Source: Planctomycetia bacterium
Lineage (GTDB): Bacteria > Planctomycetota > Planctomycetia > Pirellulales > PNKZ01
Assembly (NCBI GenBank): GCA_021413845.1
Contig: JAIOPP010000006.1
Location: 124,001 to 188,000, forward strand
DNA: 64,000 nt
Direction of reading: 5' to 3'
Part shown: positions 8,137 to 17,539 of the stretch, in pieces
How positions within the stretch are numbered: position 1 is the first letter of the stretch
Layout: each line of letters starts with the position of its first letter
Program-made: the position numbers and the translations under genes
Notes under the pieces: model-generated
The model's database searches: none
What the model was told of the DNA's origin: nothing
Seen by the model: only the letters and a program-made list of their open reading frames with translations

Positions 8137-9165
8137 CTAAGCGTGATCCACGGTGCCGTGCAGCTTCCGGTTCGGCACGTCGTGTACCACGTTCTTGATC
8201 AGCCCGAGCTTCTCAAGCACGCGGATTTGCATGTAGGTGACATCGAACTCCCACCAGCGGTGGCCGTGCTTCGCCATCCGTTGATACGCGTGGTGGTTGT
8301 TGTGCCAACCTTCGCCGAACGCCAACACGCCGACCCACCAGAGGTTCCGGCTATCGTCGGTCGTCTTGTAGTTGCGGTAGCCCCACATGTGCGTGGCCGA
8401 GTTGACGAACCAGGTGATGTGCAGCACATAGACCAACCGCACGAACATGCCCCACAAGAGCAGCGACATCGCCATGTTGAAGCCGCCGGTCGCATAACCG
8501 ATGCCGAAGAAGATCGCTCCCATGATGAAGTGCGACGGGAGAAACATCTTGTGCAAGAACACCATGCCCTTGTCTTTCAACAAGTCCGGACAGTAGCGAT
8601 TCATGAGATCGTCGAAGTATTTGCGTCCATATTGCGGGCACATCCAGCTAATGTGCGACCAGAGCCCGCCGTGACGCGGCGAGTGCGGGTCTTCATCGTG
8701 ATCGCTGTAAGCGTGGTGCTTGCGGTGCGTCGAAACCCATTGCAGCGCGCTCCCCTCGCCGGAAAGCCCGCCCATCAGGGCGAAGAACCAACGCATCGGC
8801 TTCGAGCAAGTAAAGCTGCCGTGCGTGAGCAACCGGTGATAGCCCATGCAGACGCCGACGCTGCCGGTGATGAATTGCATCACGAAGAAAAGGGCGAGCC
8901 CTTGCCAGGTGAAGTAAAACGGCGCGGCCAAGGCCACGAGATGCAAGATGCCGAACCAAGCGATGACCGGCCAATCCAAGCCGGTCGCGAACGGGTCGTG
9001 TCCGTCGGCCGCCGAGGTGATCGTTTCCTTGCGGCCCATCTTGGCCGGACGAATATCCAAGAGAGCGACATCCCCTTCGACGGGACCGGTCGCCATTTTT
9101 TCCATCGGGGAAGTGACGCCATGGGCATGGGTGTGCCCCTTCGTTTCTCTCGTGTCGATCGACAT
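8137..9165 (-). CDS. Membrane acyl (delta-9 type) fatty-acid desaturase
   Basis: A 342-residue integral membrane enzyme. The ATG at 9165 is chosen because TTTAGGAG stands just upstream; the longer frame to 9249 lacks support. The three histidine boxes that hold the di-iron centre are complete: HRLLTH (110-115), HRKHH (147-151) and HNNHH (288-292). Hydrophobic stretches at about 66-105 and 210-255 fit four membrane helices. This arrangement is that of stearoyl-CoA/acyl-lipid delta-9 desaturases, which insert a cis double bond using O2 and an electron donor. The ~60-residue hydrophilic N-terminus (HTHAHG) is unusual but low in information. It probably adjusts membrane fluidity; no regulator is adjacent. 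Confidence 0.92.
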   Translation of the reverse strand: MSIDTRETKGHTHAHGVTSPMEKMATGPVEGDVALLDIRPAKMGRKETITSAADGHDPFATGLDWPVIAWFGILHLVALAAPFYFTWQGLALFFVMQFITGSVGVCMGYHRLLTHGSFTCSKPMRWFFALMGGLSGEGSALQWVSTHRKHHAYSDHDEDPHSPRHGGLWSHISWMCPQYGRKYFDDLMNRYCPDLLKDKGMVFLHKMFLPSHFIMGAIFFGIGYATGGFNMAMSLLLWGMFVRLVYVLHITWFVNSATHMWGYRNYKTTDDSRNLWWVGVLAFGEGWHNNHHAYQRMAKHGHRWWEFDVTYMQIRVLEKLGLIKNVVHDVPNRKLHGTVDHA

Positions 9166-9516
9166 GCGAAAACTCCTAAAGCTGACCGGCGGGCGCTTGC
9201 TTGCGGCCACGCGTACCGAACCATCCGGAGCCGTGAGCGGCCGACACACGCGGCGCTCCTTATCTCCATCGACGGATTGTAGAAAAGGGGGCCGGTTTCG
9301 GTGTCACAGCCGCGTGAAGGCTTTGTAAAAGCTGGGTAAAACACCGGTCGGCAGGCCCCCGGAGGAACGACAATCGTCAGATTTCCCCTGTTCTCCGCTT
9401 CAGGAACGCGCTCCGCTCGCCTCGGACCTGCGGCATTTACGCATTGCTTGCGGCATCGGCCTGCGCAGCGAAAGCCCGTAATTGACGCTCGTTTTAACTT
9501 CATCCACACTGAAGCG
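9166..9516. other. Divergent promoter region, desaturase (-) and PSCyt/PSD1 gene (+)
   Basis: 351 bases with no supported gene. It carries the desaturase ribosome site at its left end and the upstream region of the cytochrome gene on the right. No clear promoter boxes, hairpins or repeats stand out. Confidence 0.4.
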
Positions 9517-12219
9517 ATGAAGAATCCAGCCCTTTCCATGCTCGCGCTGCTCTCCCTCGTTTCGTGGGCATTCGCCGGAAACTTAGCGCGAGCCGCGGAA
9601 ACACCGGTCGATTTCGCCCGCGACGTCGCTCCGATCTTCCAGCACCATTGCGTACGCTGCCATCAGCCGTCGCACAAACTCGGCGAACTTTCGCTCGCTA
9701 CGCCCGACGACCTCACGACGACCGGCTACGTCGTCGCCGGTAAGCCCGACGAAAGCTATCTGCTCGAAGTCGTCACGGCCGTGAGCGGCAAGTCGCCGAA
9801 GATGCCGAAAGAAGGGACCGCGCTAAGTGTCGAGCAATTGCAAACGCTCCGCCGCTGGATCGCCGGCGGAGCTGCATGGCCCAAGGGGGTCGTCGTTCGC
9901 GAGCAGCCGAAGGGAGACAAACATTGGTGGTCGCTGCAACCGATCGCCGATCCCAAGCCGCCGCGGATTGCGGCACCCGTTGTTCCGCAACCGGCAGGCG
10001 CAGGCTCTGCGCCGGATTGGGCTTCGAACCCCATCGATCGTTTCATCGCGGCGAAGCTTCACGACAAGCAACTCGCACCTTCGCCCCCGGCGGCGAAGGG
10101 CGAACTCCTGCGCCGCGTCACGTACGACCTCACCGGGCTACCGCCGACGCCGGAGGAGCTCGCTGCGTTCCTTGCCGATGAACGGCACGATGCGTTCGAG
10201 CGCGTCGTCGACCGCTTGCTCGCATCCCCGCGCTACGGCGAGCGCTGGGGGAGGCATTGGCTCGATGTCGTCCGCTTCGGCGAAAGCCGAGGCTTCGAGC
10301 GCAACCAGATCATCGACAATCTTTGGCCGTTTCGCGACTACGTGATTCGCTCCTTCAACGACGACAAGCCGTTCGATCGCTTCATTCGCGAGCAGATCGC
10401 CGGCGACGTGATCGGCAAAGACGATCCCGAGGTCGAAGTCGGCTCGGCCTTTCTTACCGCCGGCCCTTACGACGACGTCGGCAACCAAGACGCGGCGGCG
10501 ATGGCGCAAATCCGCGCCGACACGCTCGATGAAGTGATCCGCACCACAAGCGAAGCGTTTCTCGGGCTCACGCTCGGTTGTGCCCGCTGCCACAACCATA
10601 AGTTCGATCCCTTGCTTGCCGCCGACTATTACGCGATGTATGCGACGTTCGCCGGCGTGCAACACGGCGAGCGCACGGTCGCCACGGCCGCGGCCCGCGC
10701 CGGCCGCGAAGAGAAAACGAAACCGCTGGAAGCGGAAAAGCAAAAGCTCGCGGATGAGCGTGCGAAGCTCGATGCCGAGATCACGGCCCGCGCGAAGCAA
10801 CTGGAATCGGCGTCGGCGAAATTATGGACTCGGCCGCGCGTCAGCCGCTACGGCACGGAAGAGAATTTCGCTCCGATCGAGGCGCGCTATGTGCGGCTCA
10901 CGGTCGACTCGGTCGATGAAGAAGAGACCAAGAACCGCCAGTATCGCATCGACGAATTCGAGGTTTGGACTGCAAGCGACTCAAAAGCCCCGTCCAGTAA
11001 CGTCGCGCTCGCGTCCGCCGGCGGCAAGGCTCAAGGAGCATCGCGGGCTATTCAAGATTTCAAGAACGCCTACGGCGCCGAACTCACGATCGACGGCAAG
11101 TTCGGCGAGCGCTGGATCGCCGGCGGGCGAGAGCTCGTCATCGCGCTGGCGAAGCCCGAGCGGATCGAACGCGTTTTCTTTTCGAGCGACCGCACACGGG
11201 CCCTCAACGAAGTGAACGGCCATACGACTTTTCCCGGCGAGTACCGCATAGAAACGTCGCTCGACGGCAACCATTGGACGCACGTCGCCGACTCCTCCGC
11301 ACGACTTCCCGCGACGAAACACATCGCGCAATTGCGTACGCGCAAACAAGTGATGAAGCCCGACGAAGCCGAGCGACTCGCGCAACTCGACGCTCGGCTC
11401 GCGAAGCTCGATGTCGAACTCGCGGCCGTTCCCGCGCTCGACTCATGGTGGGTCGGCAAGCGTCAACCTGCGCCGGGGCCGTTCCCGATCTTCCTCGGCG
11501 GCGATCCCCAAAAGAAAGGCGAACTCGTCACGGCCGCGAGCCTTGCGGTGTTCGACGACTCCACCTGGAAAAAGAAACTCCCCGGCTACAAACTCGATCC
11601 GAAGCTGGATGAAGCGGCGCGGCGCATCGCCTTGGCCGATTGGCTCGTCGCACAGGAGCATCCCCTCACGGCCCGCGTGTTGGCGAATCGCGTATGGCAT
11701 TATCATTTCGGCGTCGGCATCGTCGACACGCCGAGCGATTTCGGTTTCATGGGCTCCAAGCCGACCCATCCCGAGCTACTCGATTTTCTCGCCCGACGCT
11801 TGCTCGCCGACGGCTGGCGAATCAAGCCGCTCCATCGCCTGATCGTGACCTCGCAAACGTATCGGCAATCCTCGGCATCGCGAGCCGAGGCCGCGCGCGT
11901 CGATGGCGACTCGCGCTTGCTGTGGCGCTTCCCGCCGCGCCGGCTTTCCGCCGAGGAACTGCGCGACACGATGCTCCAAGTCGCGGGCAAACTCGACCTA
12001 CGGATGGGAGGCCGTGGCTTCCGCCTCTACGAATACCAACAAGACAACGTCGCCACCTACGTGCCGCTCGACGAAGTCGGTCCCGAGACTTACCGCCGCG
12101 GGCCGAACGACTTACCAAAGAATGCCGCGATGATCCGGCAGGACAAGTACGACAAGCGTTTTCATCGGCCTTCAACCGCGCGGCGACGGAAGCGGATGTC
12201 GCAGCCGGCGCGGCGTTGA
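9517..12219 (+). CDS. PSCyt1-DUF1549-F5/8-like-DUF1553 exported cytochrome, C-terminus disrupted
   Basis: A 900-residue product from the ATG at 9517; the upstream frame precedes a clear signal peptide (residues 1-27). Haem motif CVRCH at 45-49 opens the planctomycete cytochrome domain. DUF1549 (PSCyt2) follows, with a second motif, CARCH, at 358-362 in the family signature CHNHKFDP. An insertion at about 440-590 has the pattern of a discoidin (F5/8 type C) carbohydrate-binding fold (ARYVRLTVDS to WTHVADSS). DUF1553 (PSD1) follows, but it stops being recognisable after the TYRR at 12088-12099 and ends in arginine-rich nonsense. The normal continuation reappears in another frame (see the remnant at 12096-12290), so about 50 residues are missing and the frame is shifted. 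A DUF1501 partner follows 76 bases after the premature stop. Confidence 0.85.
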   Translation: MKNPALSMLALLSLVSWAFAGNLARAAETPVDFARDVAPIFQHHCVRCHQPSHKLGELSLATPDDLTTTGYVVAGKPDESYLLEVVTAVSGKSPKMPKEGTALSVEQLQTLRRWIAGGAAWPKGVVVREQPKGDKHWWSLQPIADPKPPRIAAPVVPQPAGAGSAPDWASNPIDRFIAAKLHDKQLAPSPPAAKGELLRRVTYDLTGLPPTPEELAAFLADERHDAFERVVDRLLASPRYGERWGRHWLDVVRFGESRGFERNQIIDNLWPFRDYVIRSFNDDKPFDRFIREQIAGDVIGKDDPEVEVGSAFLTAGPYDDVGNQDAAAMAQIRADTLDEVIRTTSEAFLGLTLGCARCHNHKFDPLLAADYYAMYATFAGVQHGERTVATAAARAGREEKTKPLEAEKQKLADERAKLDAEITARAKQLESASAKLWTRPRVSRYGTEENFAPIEARYVRLTVDSVDEEETKNRQYRIDEFEVWTASDSKAPSSNVALASAGGKAQGASRAIQDFKNAYGAELTIDGKFGERWIAGGRELVIALAKPERIERVFFSSDRTRALNEVNGHTTFPGEYRIETSLDGNHWTHVADSSARLPATKHIAQLRTRKQVMKPDEAERLAQLDARLAKLDVELAAVPALDSWWVGKRQPAPGPFPIFLGGDPQKKGELVTAASLAVFDDSTWKKKLPGYKLDPKLDEAARRIALADWLVAQEHPLTARVLANRVWHYHFGVGIVDTPSDFGFMGSKPTHPELLDFLARRLLADGWRIKPLHRLIVTSQTYRQSSASRAEAARVDGDSRLLWRFPPRRLSAEELRDTMLQVAGKLDLRMGGRGFRLYEYQQDNVATYVPLDEVGPETYRRGPNDLPKNAAMIRQDKYDKRFHRPSTARRRKRMSQPARR

Positions 12220-12290
12220 TCCAAGCGCACGGCTTGCGAGCGTTTTGCCGAGCGATGTTGAACGCCAATGAATTCGTGTACGTGAGATAG
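12096..12290 (+). pseudogene. Out-of-frame C-terminal end of the preceding DUF1553 protein
   Basis: In the frame one base off from the main gene, this stretch encodes AERLTKECRDD, VRQAFSSAFNR and HGLRAFCRAMLNANEFVYVR, then a stop five bases before the DUF1501 start. That is the usual end of DUF1553/PSD1 proteins (helical tail, then a conserved ALxNxNEFxYV). It has no start of its own. It shows that the upstream gene once ran to 12290 and lost an internal block whose length is not a multiple of three. Confidence 0.8.
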
Positions 12291-12295
12291 CCGCC

Positions 12296-13792
12296 ATGCA
12301 TGATCTTCAAACCGCTCTCACACGCCGTCGCTTCTTCGGCGATGTCTCGACCGGCATCGCCGGTATAGGACTCGCGCATCTCCTAGCCGCCGAGTCAAAA
12401 AGCGCCGAAGCGAACCCCAAAGCCGCCGCGCCGCTTGCGGGTTCGCGAGCCGCCGACGCAGCACAACAAAACACCTGGCAACCCGGCATCGGGCGCGCGC
12501 ATTTCCTCCCCAAAGCGAAGCGCGTCTTGCAAATCTTCTGCCCCGGTGCGGCCTCGCACATGGACCTTTGGGAGCATAAGCCCGAGTTGGAGAAGATGGA
12601 CGGCAAGCCGTTGCCGGGGGGTGAAAACTTCGTGTCGTTTCAAGGGAAAAACGGCAACTTGATGCGCAGCCCTTGGCCTTTCGCGGCCGGGGGAAAGTCG
12701 GGCAAGAAAATTTCGTCGCTCTTCGAACACATGCGCGAGCATGTCGACGACATCGCGTTCATCCATTCGATGACCTCGAAGACCAATACGCATGGCCCCG
12801 GCTGTGTGTTTATGAATACGGGAAACGTCAGCGAAGGTTTCCCCGCGGCCGGCGCATGGCTCAGCTACGCACTCGGCAGCGCGAACGAAAACCTGCCGGC
12901 TTACGTCGCAATACCCGATATTCGCGGCGAGCCGCCGAACGGCAAGGCGAACTGGAGCAACGGCTTTCTTCCGGCCCGACATCAAGCGATCATGCTCGCT
13001 GCGCAACAACCGATTCGCAACCTCGCGCGACCGACCGCGATCGACGCCGGCGAGGAACGCTCGACGCGCGGGTTTCTCCGCATGCTCAACGACCGCGACG
13101 CCGCCGCGCATCCAGGCGAAACGGAGTTGCAAGCGCGCATCGCGGCGTATGAACTTGCGGCCCGGATGCAACTCTCCGCGCCGGAAGTTTCCGATTTCGC
13201 CTCGGAGACCACGGCGACGCACACCCGCTACGGCACCGACGACCCGAACAAACTAAAGGCCGGATACGCTCGGAACTGCTTGCTCGCGCGGCGGTTGCTC
13301 GAGCGCGGCGTGCGCTACGTGAACTTGTACTGCGCGTCGCGCGCGTCGGGCGTCGACGGCTTACTGAACTGGGACGCACACAAAACGCTCAAGGCCGACT
13401 ACGAGCGGCATGTGCCGATCTTCGACCAACCGACCGCGGCCCTGCTTGCCGACTTAAAACAACGGGGCTTGCTCGAAGATACGCTTGTGCTTTGGACGAC
13501 GGAGTTCGGCCGGATGCCGACGCATCAACTCGGTTCGGTCGGGCGCGATCACAATCCGGACGGCTTCACCTGCTGGATGATGGGAGCCGGCGTTCGCGGC
13601 GGCACGAACTACGGCGCAACCGATCCCTTCGGCCGCCGCGCCGAGCAAGACCCCGTAACCGTGTGGGACTTCTACGCCACGGCGCTGCATCTCCTAGGTT
13701 TCGATCACACCAAGCTCACGTACTATTCGAACGGCTTAGATCGACGCCTGACGAACGTACACGGCCGAGTGATTCGGGAGATACTTTCGTAG
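12296..13792 (+). CDS. DUF1501 family exported protein (Tat signal)
   Basis: A 498-residue protein with a twin-arginine leader (RRRFFGDVSTG at 10-20, then a hydrophobic stretch to LLAAES). The body shows the landmarks of DUF1501, a family in the alkaline phosphatase/sulfatase fold group: MDLWEHKP, PGCVFMNTG, ARRLLERGVRYVNLY and TTEFGRMP followed by GRDHNPDGFTCWMMG. These proteins almost always follow DUF1549/DUF1553 genes in planctomycetes, as here. No catalytic activity is established for the family. It starts five bases after the relic end of the cytochrome gene, indicating an original two-gene operon, and ends 13 bases before a convergent peptidase gene. Confidence 0.92.
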   Translation: MHDLQTALTRRRFFGDVSTGIAGIGLAHLLAAESKSAEANPKAAAPLAGSRAADAAQQNTWQPGIGRAHFLPKAKRVLQIFCPGAASHMDLWEHKPELEKMDGKPLPGGENFVSFQGKNGNLMRSPWPFAAGGKSGKKISSLFEHMREHVDDIAFIHSMTSKTNTHGPGCVFMNTGNVSEGFPAAGAWLSYALGSANENLPAYVAIPDIRGEPPNGKANWSNGFLPARHQAIMLAAQQPIRNLARPTAIDAGEERSTRGFLRMLNDRDAAAHPGETELQARIAAYELAARMQLSAPEVSDFASETTATHTRYGTDDPNKLKAGYARNCLLARRLLERGVRYVNLYCASRASGVDGLLNWDAHKTLKADYERHVPIFDQPTAALLADLKQRGLLEDTLVLWTTEFGRMPTHQLGSVGRDHNPDGFTCWMMGAGVRGGTNYGATDPFGRRAEQDPVTVWDFYATALHLLGFDHTKLTYYSNGLDRRLTNVHGRVIREILS

Positions 13793-13805
13793 AGTAAGCT
13801 GCCGC

Positions 13806-15674
13806 TTACTTCAGAAACTTCGAGAGAAACAAGGCTTCGACTCCACTAAGGTAATCGCGGTTGTCTTTCTTCGCGAAGCCGTGTCCTTCGTTATCCGCGT
13901 AGACCGTCCAAACGCTTTTGCCTGCCGTGCGGACTTTCTCCGCGATCTGCTCCGCTTCCGAAAACGGCACGCGCGGGTCGTTGACGCCGTGCGCCACTAA
14001 GAGCGCGCTCGTGATCTTCTCCGCGCGGTTCGCCGGGCTGATCTCTTCGAGAAACTTGCGCATGTCCGCATCGCGCTCGTCGCCGTATTCCGCCCGGCGC
14101 AGGTCTTGCCGATAAGGGCTCGTCCGTTCGAGAAACGTCACCCAATTGGCGATGCCGACGTTATCGATGCCGGCCCGAATGCGATCGCCGAAGTGGGTGA
14201 GCGAGGCGAGGACCATATAGCCGCCATACGAGCCGCCGCTCACGGCGACACGCTGCGGGTCGAGCTCCTTGCGCGTACCGATCCAATCCAACAGCGCGCC
14301 GATATCCTTGACGCTGTCTTCGCGCAGTCGCGCATTATCGAGAGCGAGATACGTCTTTCCATAGCCGGCCGAGCCGCGCACGTTCGGGATCACGACCGCC
14401 ACGCCGAGCCGCCCGGCGTAGAACTGCGCGAGGCCGGAAAAGTCGGGCCGATACTGACTCTCGGGCCCGCCGTGGATGCTAATCAGCACGCCGACCGGTC
14501 GAGCGGGAGCGCTTGCTTCCTGCGCGCGAGGCCGATAGTAAAACGCCGGAATTTCCCGGCCATCGAACGATTTGAAACGGATCAGCTCGGGGGTGAGAAA
14601 CGTACGTGGATCGAGTCCGCCTGCCTCGCTCATCGTCCAACGGGTGAGCTTGCCGGTCGCAAGTTCGTAGCTATACGCATCGGCCGGCGACGCCGGGCTC
14701 GACCACGTAAGCCCGAGCCGCGTGCCGTCGGGAGAAAACCTGAGCGCGCCGACGATTCCTTGCGGCAACTCCAGTGGACGACGTTCGCCGGCTCGCAGCA
14801 GGTAGAGCTTGCTATAACCTTCTTCGTTGATCGTAAACACGACCGCACCGGTCTGCTTATCGACCGTAACCCCCTCGACGTCCCAAGGGATATCGGCCGT
14901 GAGCGGCTTCATCGCGGCCGAGGCGAGATCGTATGCATAGAGTTGCGTAAACTCGCCGTCGCCGTCGTGGGTGAGATATAAGGTCTTCGCGTCGGGAGAG
15001 AACTTCATCTCGCCGATCGCGATCTTCTGCCCTTCCTTGCGGGGCAGCTTGAGCAGCGTCTTGTTTTTCGTATCGAGATCGAACAGCGCAGGATACGATT
15101 CATTGGCCGACACGTAGTGCGAGACCGCGAGCAATCGACCGTCTTGCGACCAGTCTTCGGCTTGCCAGAATTCGCTCTTCGTCTCGAACAGCAATTTTTC
15201 ATCGCCGGTCTTCGTATCGACCGTGTATAGGTCGGTGTCGCGACCGTTGCGACGGTTGTGATGCACGACCATCAGCGAACCATCGGCATTGATCGGCCCG
15301 AGCTGATGCCGGCTCTTGCCGTCGGTCAGCATGCGGTGTCGATAAGCATTCGGTTCGAGGCGATAGATCTGATTGTTTTCGTTGCCGCCGCTTCCCATGA
15401 GGAACAAGATCGCGGGTTCGCTTCCTGCGCTATCGGGAACGGCGGGCAGATAGCGTGCGCCGGCGACCGGCTCGTCGAAAAACGTCAGTTGCTCGCGCCG
15501 GCCTCCCGGCTCGGCCACGCGATGGAGTTGCGACGCGTTGCCGAAGCGCGTGTGGATCAACATGGCGTTGCCGTCCGGCGACCACGACGCGAATTGCGCC
15601 GAGCGAATGTTCTGGTACTCGCGCAACTGCGCGAAGATCTCGCGCGGCACGACCGGCACTTCTTGCACGCGCAC
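13806..15674 (-). CDS. S9 family (prolyl oligopeptidase-like) serine peptidase, start region irregular
   Basis: A 622-residue frame from GTG at 15674. The N-terminal two thirds read as a beta-propeller with repeated SPDG motifs; the C-terminal third is an alpha/beta-hydrolase with GGSYGGYM (Ser482), Asp566 in HGVNDPR and His598 in NEGHGF, the S9 triad. It should cleave peptides outside the cytoplasm. The same frame continues upstream of 15674 as a convincing signal peptide (LSFVVFATALLCGHASAQT, decoded from about 15785), but without a start codon. The only nearby ATG (15793-15791, directly after the stop of the preceding gene) is in another frame by one base. One missing base after that ATG would restore the expected exported protein. 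Confidence 0.85.
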   Translation of the reverse strand: MRVQEVPVVPREIFAQLREYQNIRSAQFASWSPDGNAMLIHTRFGNASQLHRVAEPGGRREQLTFFDEPVAGARYLPAVPDSAGSEPAILFLMGSGGNENNQIYRLEPNAYRHRMLTDGKSRHQLGPINADGSLMVVHHNRRNGRDTDLYTVDTKTGDEKLLFETKSEFWQAEDWSQDGRLLAVSHYVSANESYPALFDLDTKNKTLLKLPRKEGQKIAIGEMKFSPDAKTLYLTHDGDGEFTQLYAYDLASAAMKPLTADIPWDVEGVTVDKQTGAVVFTINEEGYSKLYLLRAGERRPLELPQGIVGALRFSPDGTRLGLTWSSPASPADAYSYELATGKLTRWTMSEAGGLDPRTFLTPELIRFKSFDGREIPAFYYRPRAQEASAPARPVGVLISIHGGPESQYRPDFSGLAQFYAGRLGVAVVIPNVRGSAGYGKTYLALDNARLREDSVKDIGALLDWIGTRKELDPQRVAVSGGSYGGYMVLASLTHFGDRIRAGIDNVGIANWVTFLERTSPYRQDLRRAEYGDERDADMRKFLEEISPANRAEKITSALLVAHGVNDPRVPFSEAEQIAEKVRTAGKSVWTVYADNEGHGFAKKDNRDYLSGVEALFLSKFLK

Positions 15675-15793
15675 GGCAGCCGGTCGACGAGGATCGACCG
15701 GCTGCGTTTCCGCTTTCGTTGCGGCCGGCGTTTGAGCCGACGCATGGCCGCAGAGCAGCGCCGTGGCGAAGACGACGAACGATAAGCGCGCAT

Positions 15794-17539
15794 CTACTTC
15801 ACCGCCGTGACCGGGGGAACCTTATACGAACCGTCGAGCATCGACTCTTCCGGCCAGTAGAGCCGTAGCATCAAGATGAACTTGCCGCTCGGAGCCGGCA
15901 GCCAATTGGCTTCTTTGTCCTTGCCCGGCGATTCGTGCTGCACGAGCAAGTCGAGCGAGCCGTCGTCGTTGTACTTGAAGTCGTAGCGCGAGCTCACCGT
16001 GTAGCGGTTGAGCGCGTTCGGGACGAAGAAGTAAGCCGCATCGTACATCGTGATCGACCAGAAGGCCTTGGCCGGCGGCAACTTGCCTTTGTCGAAGTGG
16101 ACGACGTATTTGTTCGCACCGTCGAGCGTTTTCCCGTCGCCGCCGATTTCGGCAGTCGGGTAGACGGCGTCTTGCGGACGGTTCGCACCGAGGCCGATCG
16201 CCGTGATGAAAGCGCGTTGCAAGTAGTCGGTCGCATAGAGACCGGTTTTGGTCGAGAAGGTCCAGCCGTTCACCATCACGCCGGCTTCGCGCATGTGGCC
16301 CATGATTTTCTTCTGCGCGGCGGCCGGAACCTCGGCCAAGCTCTTCGCTACGGTCGGATCGACTTTCGCGGCGTCGAAATCTTCGCCGACCTTGATGCCG
16401 ACCTGCGCCAACTTCGCAACCATCGGAGCATCTTCCGCCGTCGGCGGATTCGTCTTCAGCAACTTCGCCAGCAGCGTGAAGTAGGCGGTGGCGTCGAGGC
16501 CGTGTACTTGCTCGCGCACGGCAGTCTTCATGTCGATCTTCGGATCGACCGCGGCCTTCGCCGCCGTATAAGGCTTGCCGTAGGCGCTAAGCGGTTCGAG
16601 CTTGAGGCCGTCTTGAAATTCATGCACCGCCTTGTAGTCGTCGGGCGTGCCGGTGCAATAGGTTCGGCCGAGGATCCAGACGAGGTCGGTCGCCGACTTA
16701 TACTGCGTGAGACCTTCGGGAACCGTGCCTGTCCATTTCGGACCGGTGATTAGATACTTCTGCGCTTTCGTGCCGGTCGTGCGCTTGCCCGGCACTTGGA
16801 AGACGTTGGTAAAACCGTCGAGCATCGGCATCAAGTAGTAACGGTCCTTGGCGTCGGGAATGCCGAACACATACGGCTCGGCACCGAGATCGAGCCAAGC
16901 GAGCGAATATAAAGTGTCGGCATTCGGCGCGGTGACTTCTTTGTCGGTGGGAGATGGATAGCTCCGCAAATTCGCGAACTGGCCCATCGGCGCCAGCTTC
17001 CCTTCGGATGTCGTGACGTTCGTCATCACGCGGCGCGTGTACTCCATCGTGATCAGCGAATAGCCGTAGACGTAGGCCTCGACTGCGACGTCGGACGGAG
17101 CCGAAGTCTTCGCCGGCGTCATCTCGACAGCTTTCTCCGGTGTTTTCTCGGGTGCCTTTTCGGACGCTTTTTCGACGGCGGTAGCCGAAGGCTTGGCCGT
17201 CGGCGTGGCGGACGGAGTTGGAGTTATAGTGAGAGTTGGAGTTGAACTCGGTGTTGGTGTAGGTGTTGCAGTAGGTGTTGCAGAAGGTGTGGCGGAAGGT
17301 GTGGCGGAAGGGGATGCCGAGGGGGTAGCGACAGGCGTTGCTATGGGAGCTGGCGTTGGCGATGGAGTCGGCGTTGGAGTTACGGTCGACTTGGCGGCAG
17401 GCGTGGCCGTGGGTGTAGCAGCCACCTTCGCCGGTGTTTTTTCCGGTGCCTTCTTTTCTTCTTGGCAACCTCCGCCGAACAACAGCGACAGCGACGTCAC
17501 GGCAATCGTCCAACGTTGCGAGAAAATTCGCGAACTCAT
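15794..17539 (-). CDS. DUF1254/DUF1214 lipoprotein with long Thr/Pro/Ala linker
   Basis: A 581-residue protein. The leader ends in LLFGGGC (Cys25), a lipobox-like site, so the protein is probably anchored to a membrane. Residues about 41-120 are a low-complexity run of TP, TPTA and SATP units, and 121-145 add EK/AP-rich spacing, like an extended stalk. The remainder carries the DUF1254 signature (AYVYGYSLITMEYTRR) followed by DUF1214 (FWSITMYDA, then NRYTVSSRYDF). Members of this paired family are exported and of unknown biochemical role. It abuts the S9 peptidase (TAGATG junction), suggesting co-transcription and a shared extracellular setting. Confidence 0.87.
   Translation of the reverse strand: MSSRIFSQRWTIAVTSLSLLFGGGCQEEKKAPEKTPAKVAATPTATPAAKSTVTPTPTPSPTPAPIATPVATPSASPSATPSATPSATPTATPTPTPSSTPTLTITPTPSATPTAKPSATAVEKASEKAPEKTPEKAVEMTPAKTSAPSDVAVEAYVYGYSLITMEYTRRVMTNVTTSEGKLAPMGQFANLRSYPSPTDKEVTAPNADTLYSLAWLDLGAEPYVFGIPDAKDRYYLMPMLDGFTNVFQVPGKRTTGTKAQKYLITGPKWTGTVPEGLTQYKSATDLVWILGRTYCTGTPDDYKAVHEFQDGLKLEPLSAYGKPYTAAKAAVDPKIDMKTAVREQVHGLDATAYFTLLAKLLKTNPPTAEDAPMVAKLAQVGIKVGEDFDAAKVDPTVAKSLAEVPAAAQKKIMGHMREAGVMVNGWTFSTKTGLYATDYLQRAFITAIGLGANRPQDAVYPTAEIGGDGKTLDGANKYVVHFDKGKLPPAKAFWSITMYDAAYFFVPNALNRYTVSSRYDFKYNDDGSLDLLVQHESPGKDKEANWLPAPSGKFILMLRLYWPEESMLDGSYKVPPVTAVK
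17180..17419 (-). repeat. Degenerate short tandem repeat coding for the TP/SATP linker
   Basis: Inside the DUF1254 gene, 6- to 12-base units rich in GGAGTT, GGTGTT and GGTGTGGCGGAA (plus-strand reading) recur across about 240 bases. All keep the reading frame. Such tracts are prone to length change by slippage, which would alter stalk length rather than switch the gene off. Confidence 0.8.

Noticed and set aside
17180-17419. Possible CRISPR-like array
   Set aside because: Repeat units are 6-12 bases, without unique spacers, and translate in frame into a Thr/Pro linker.
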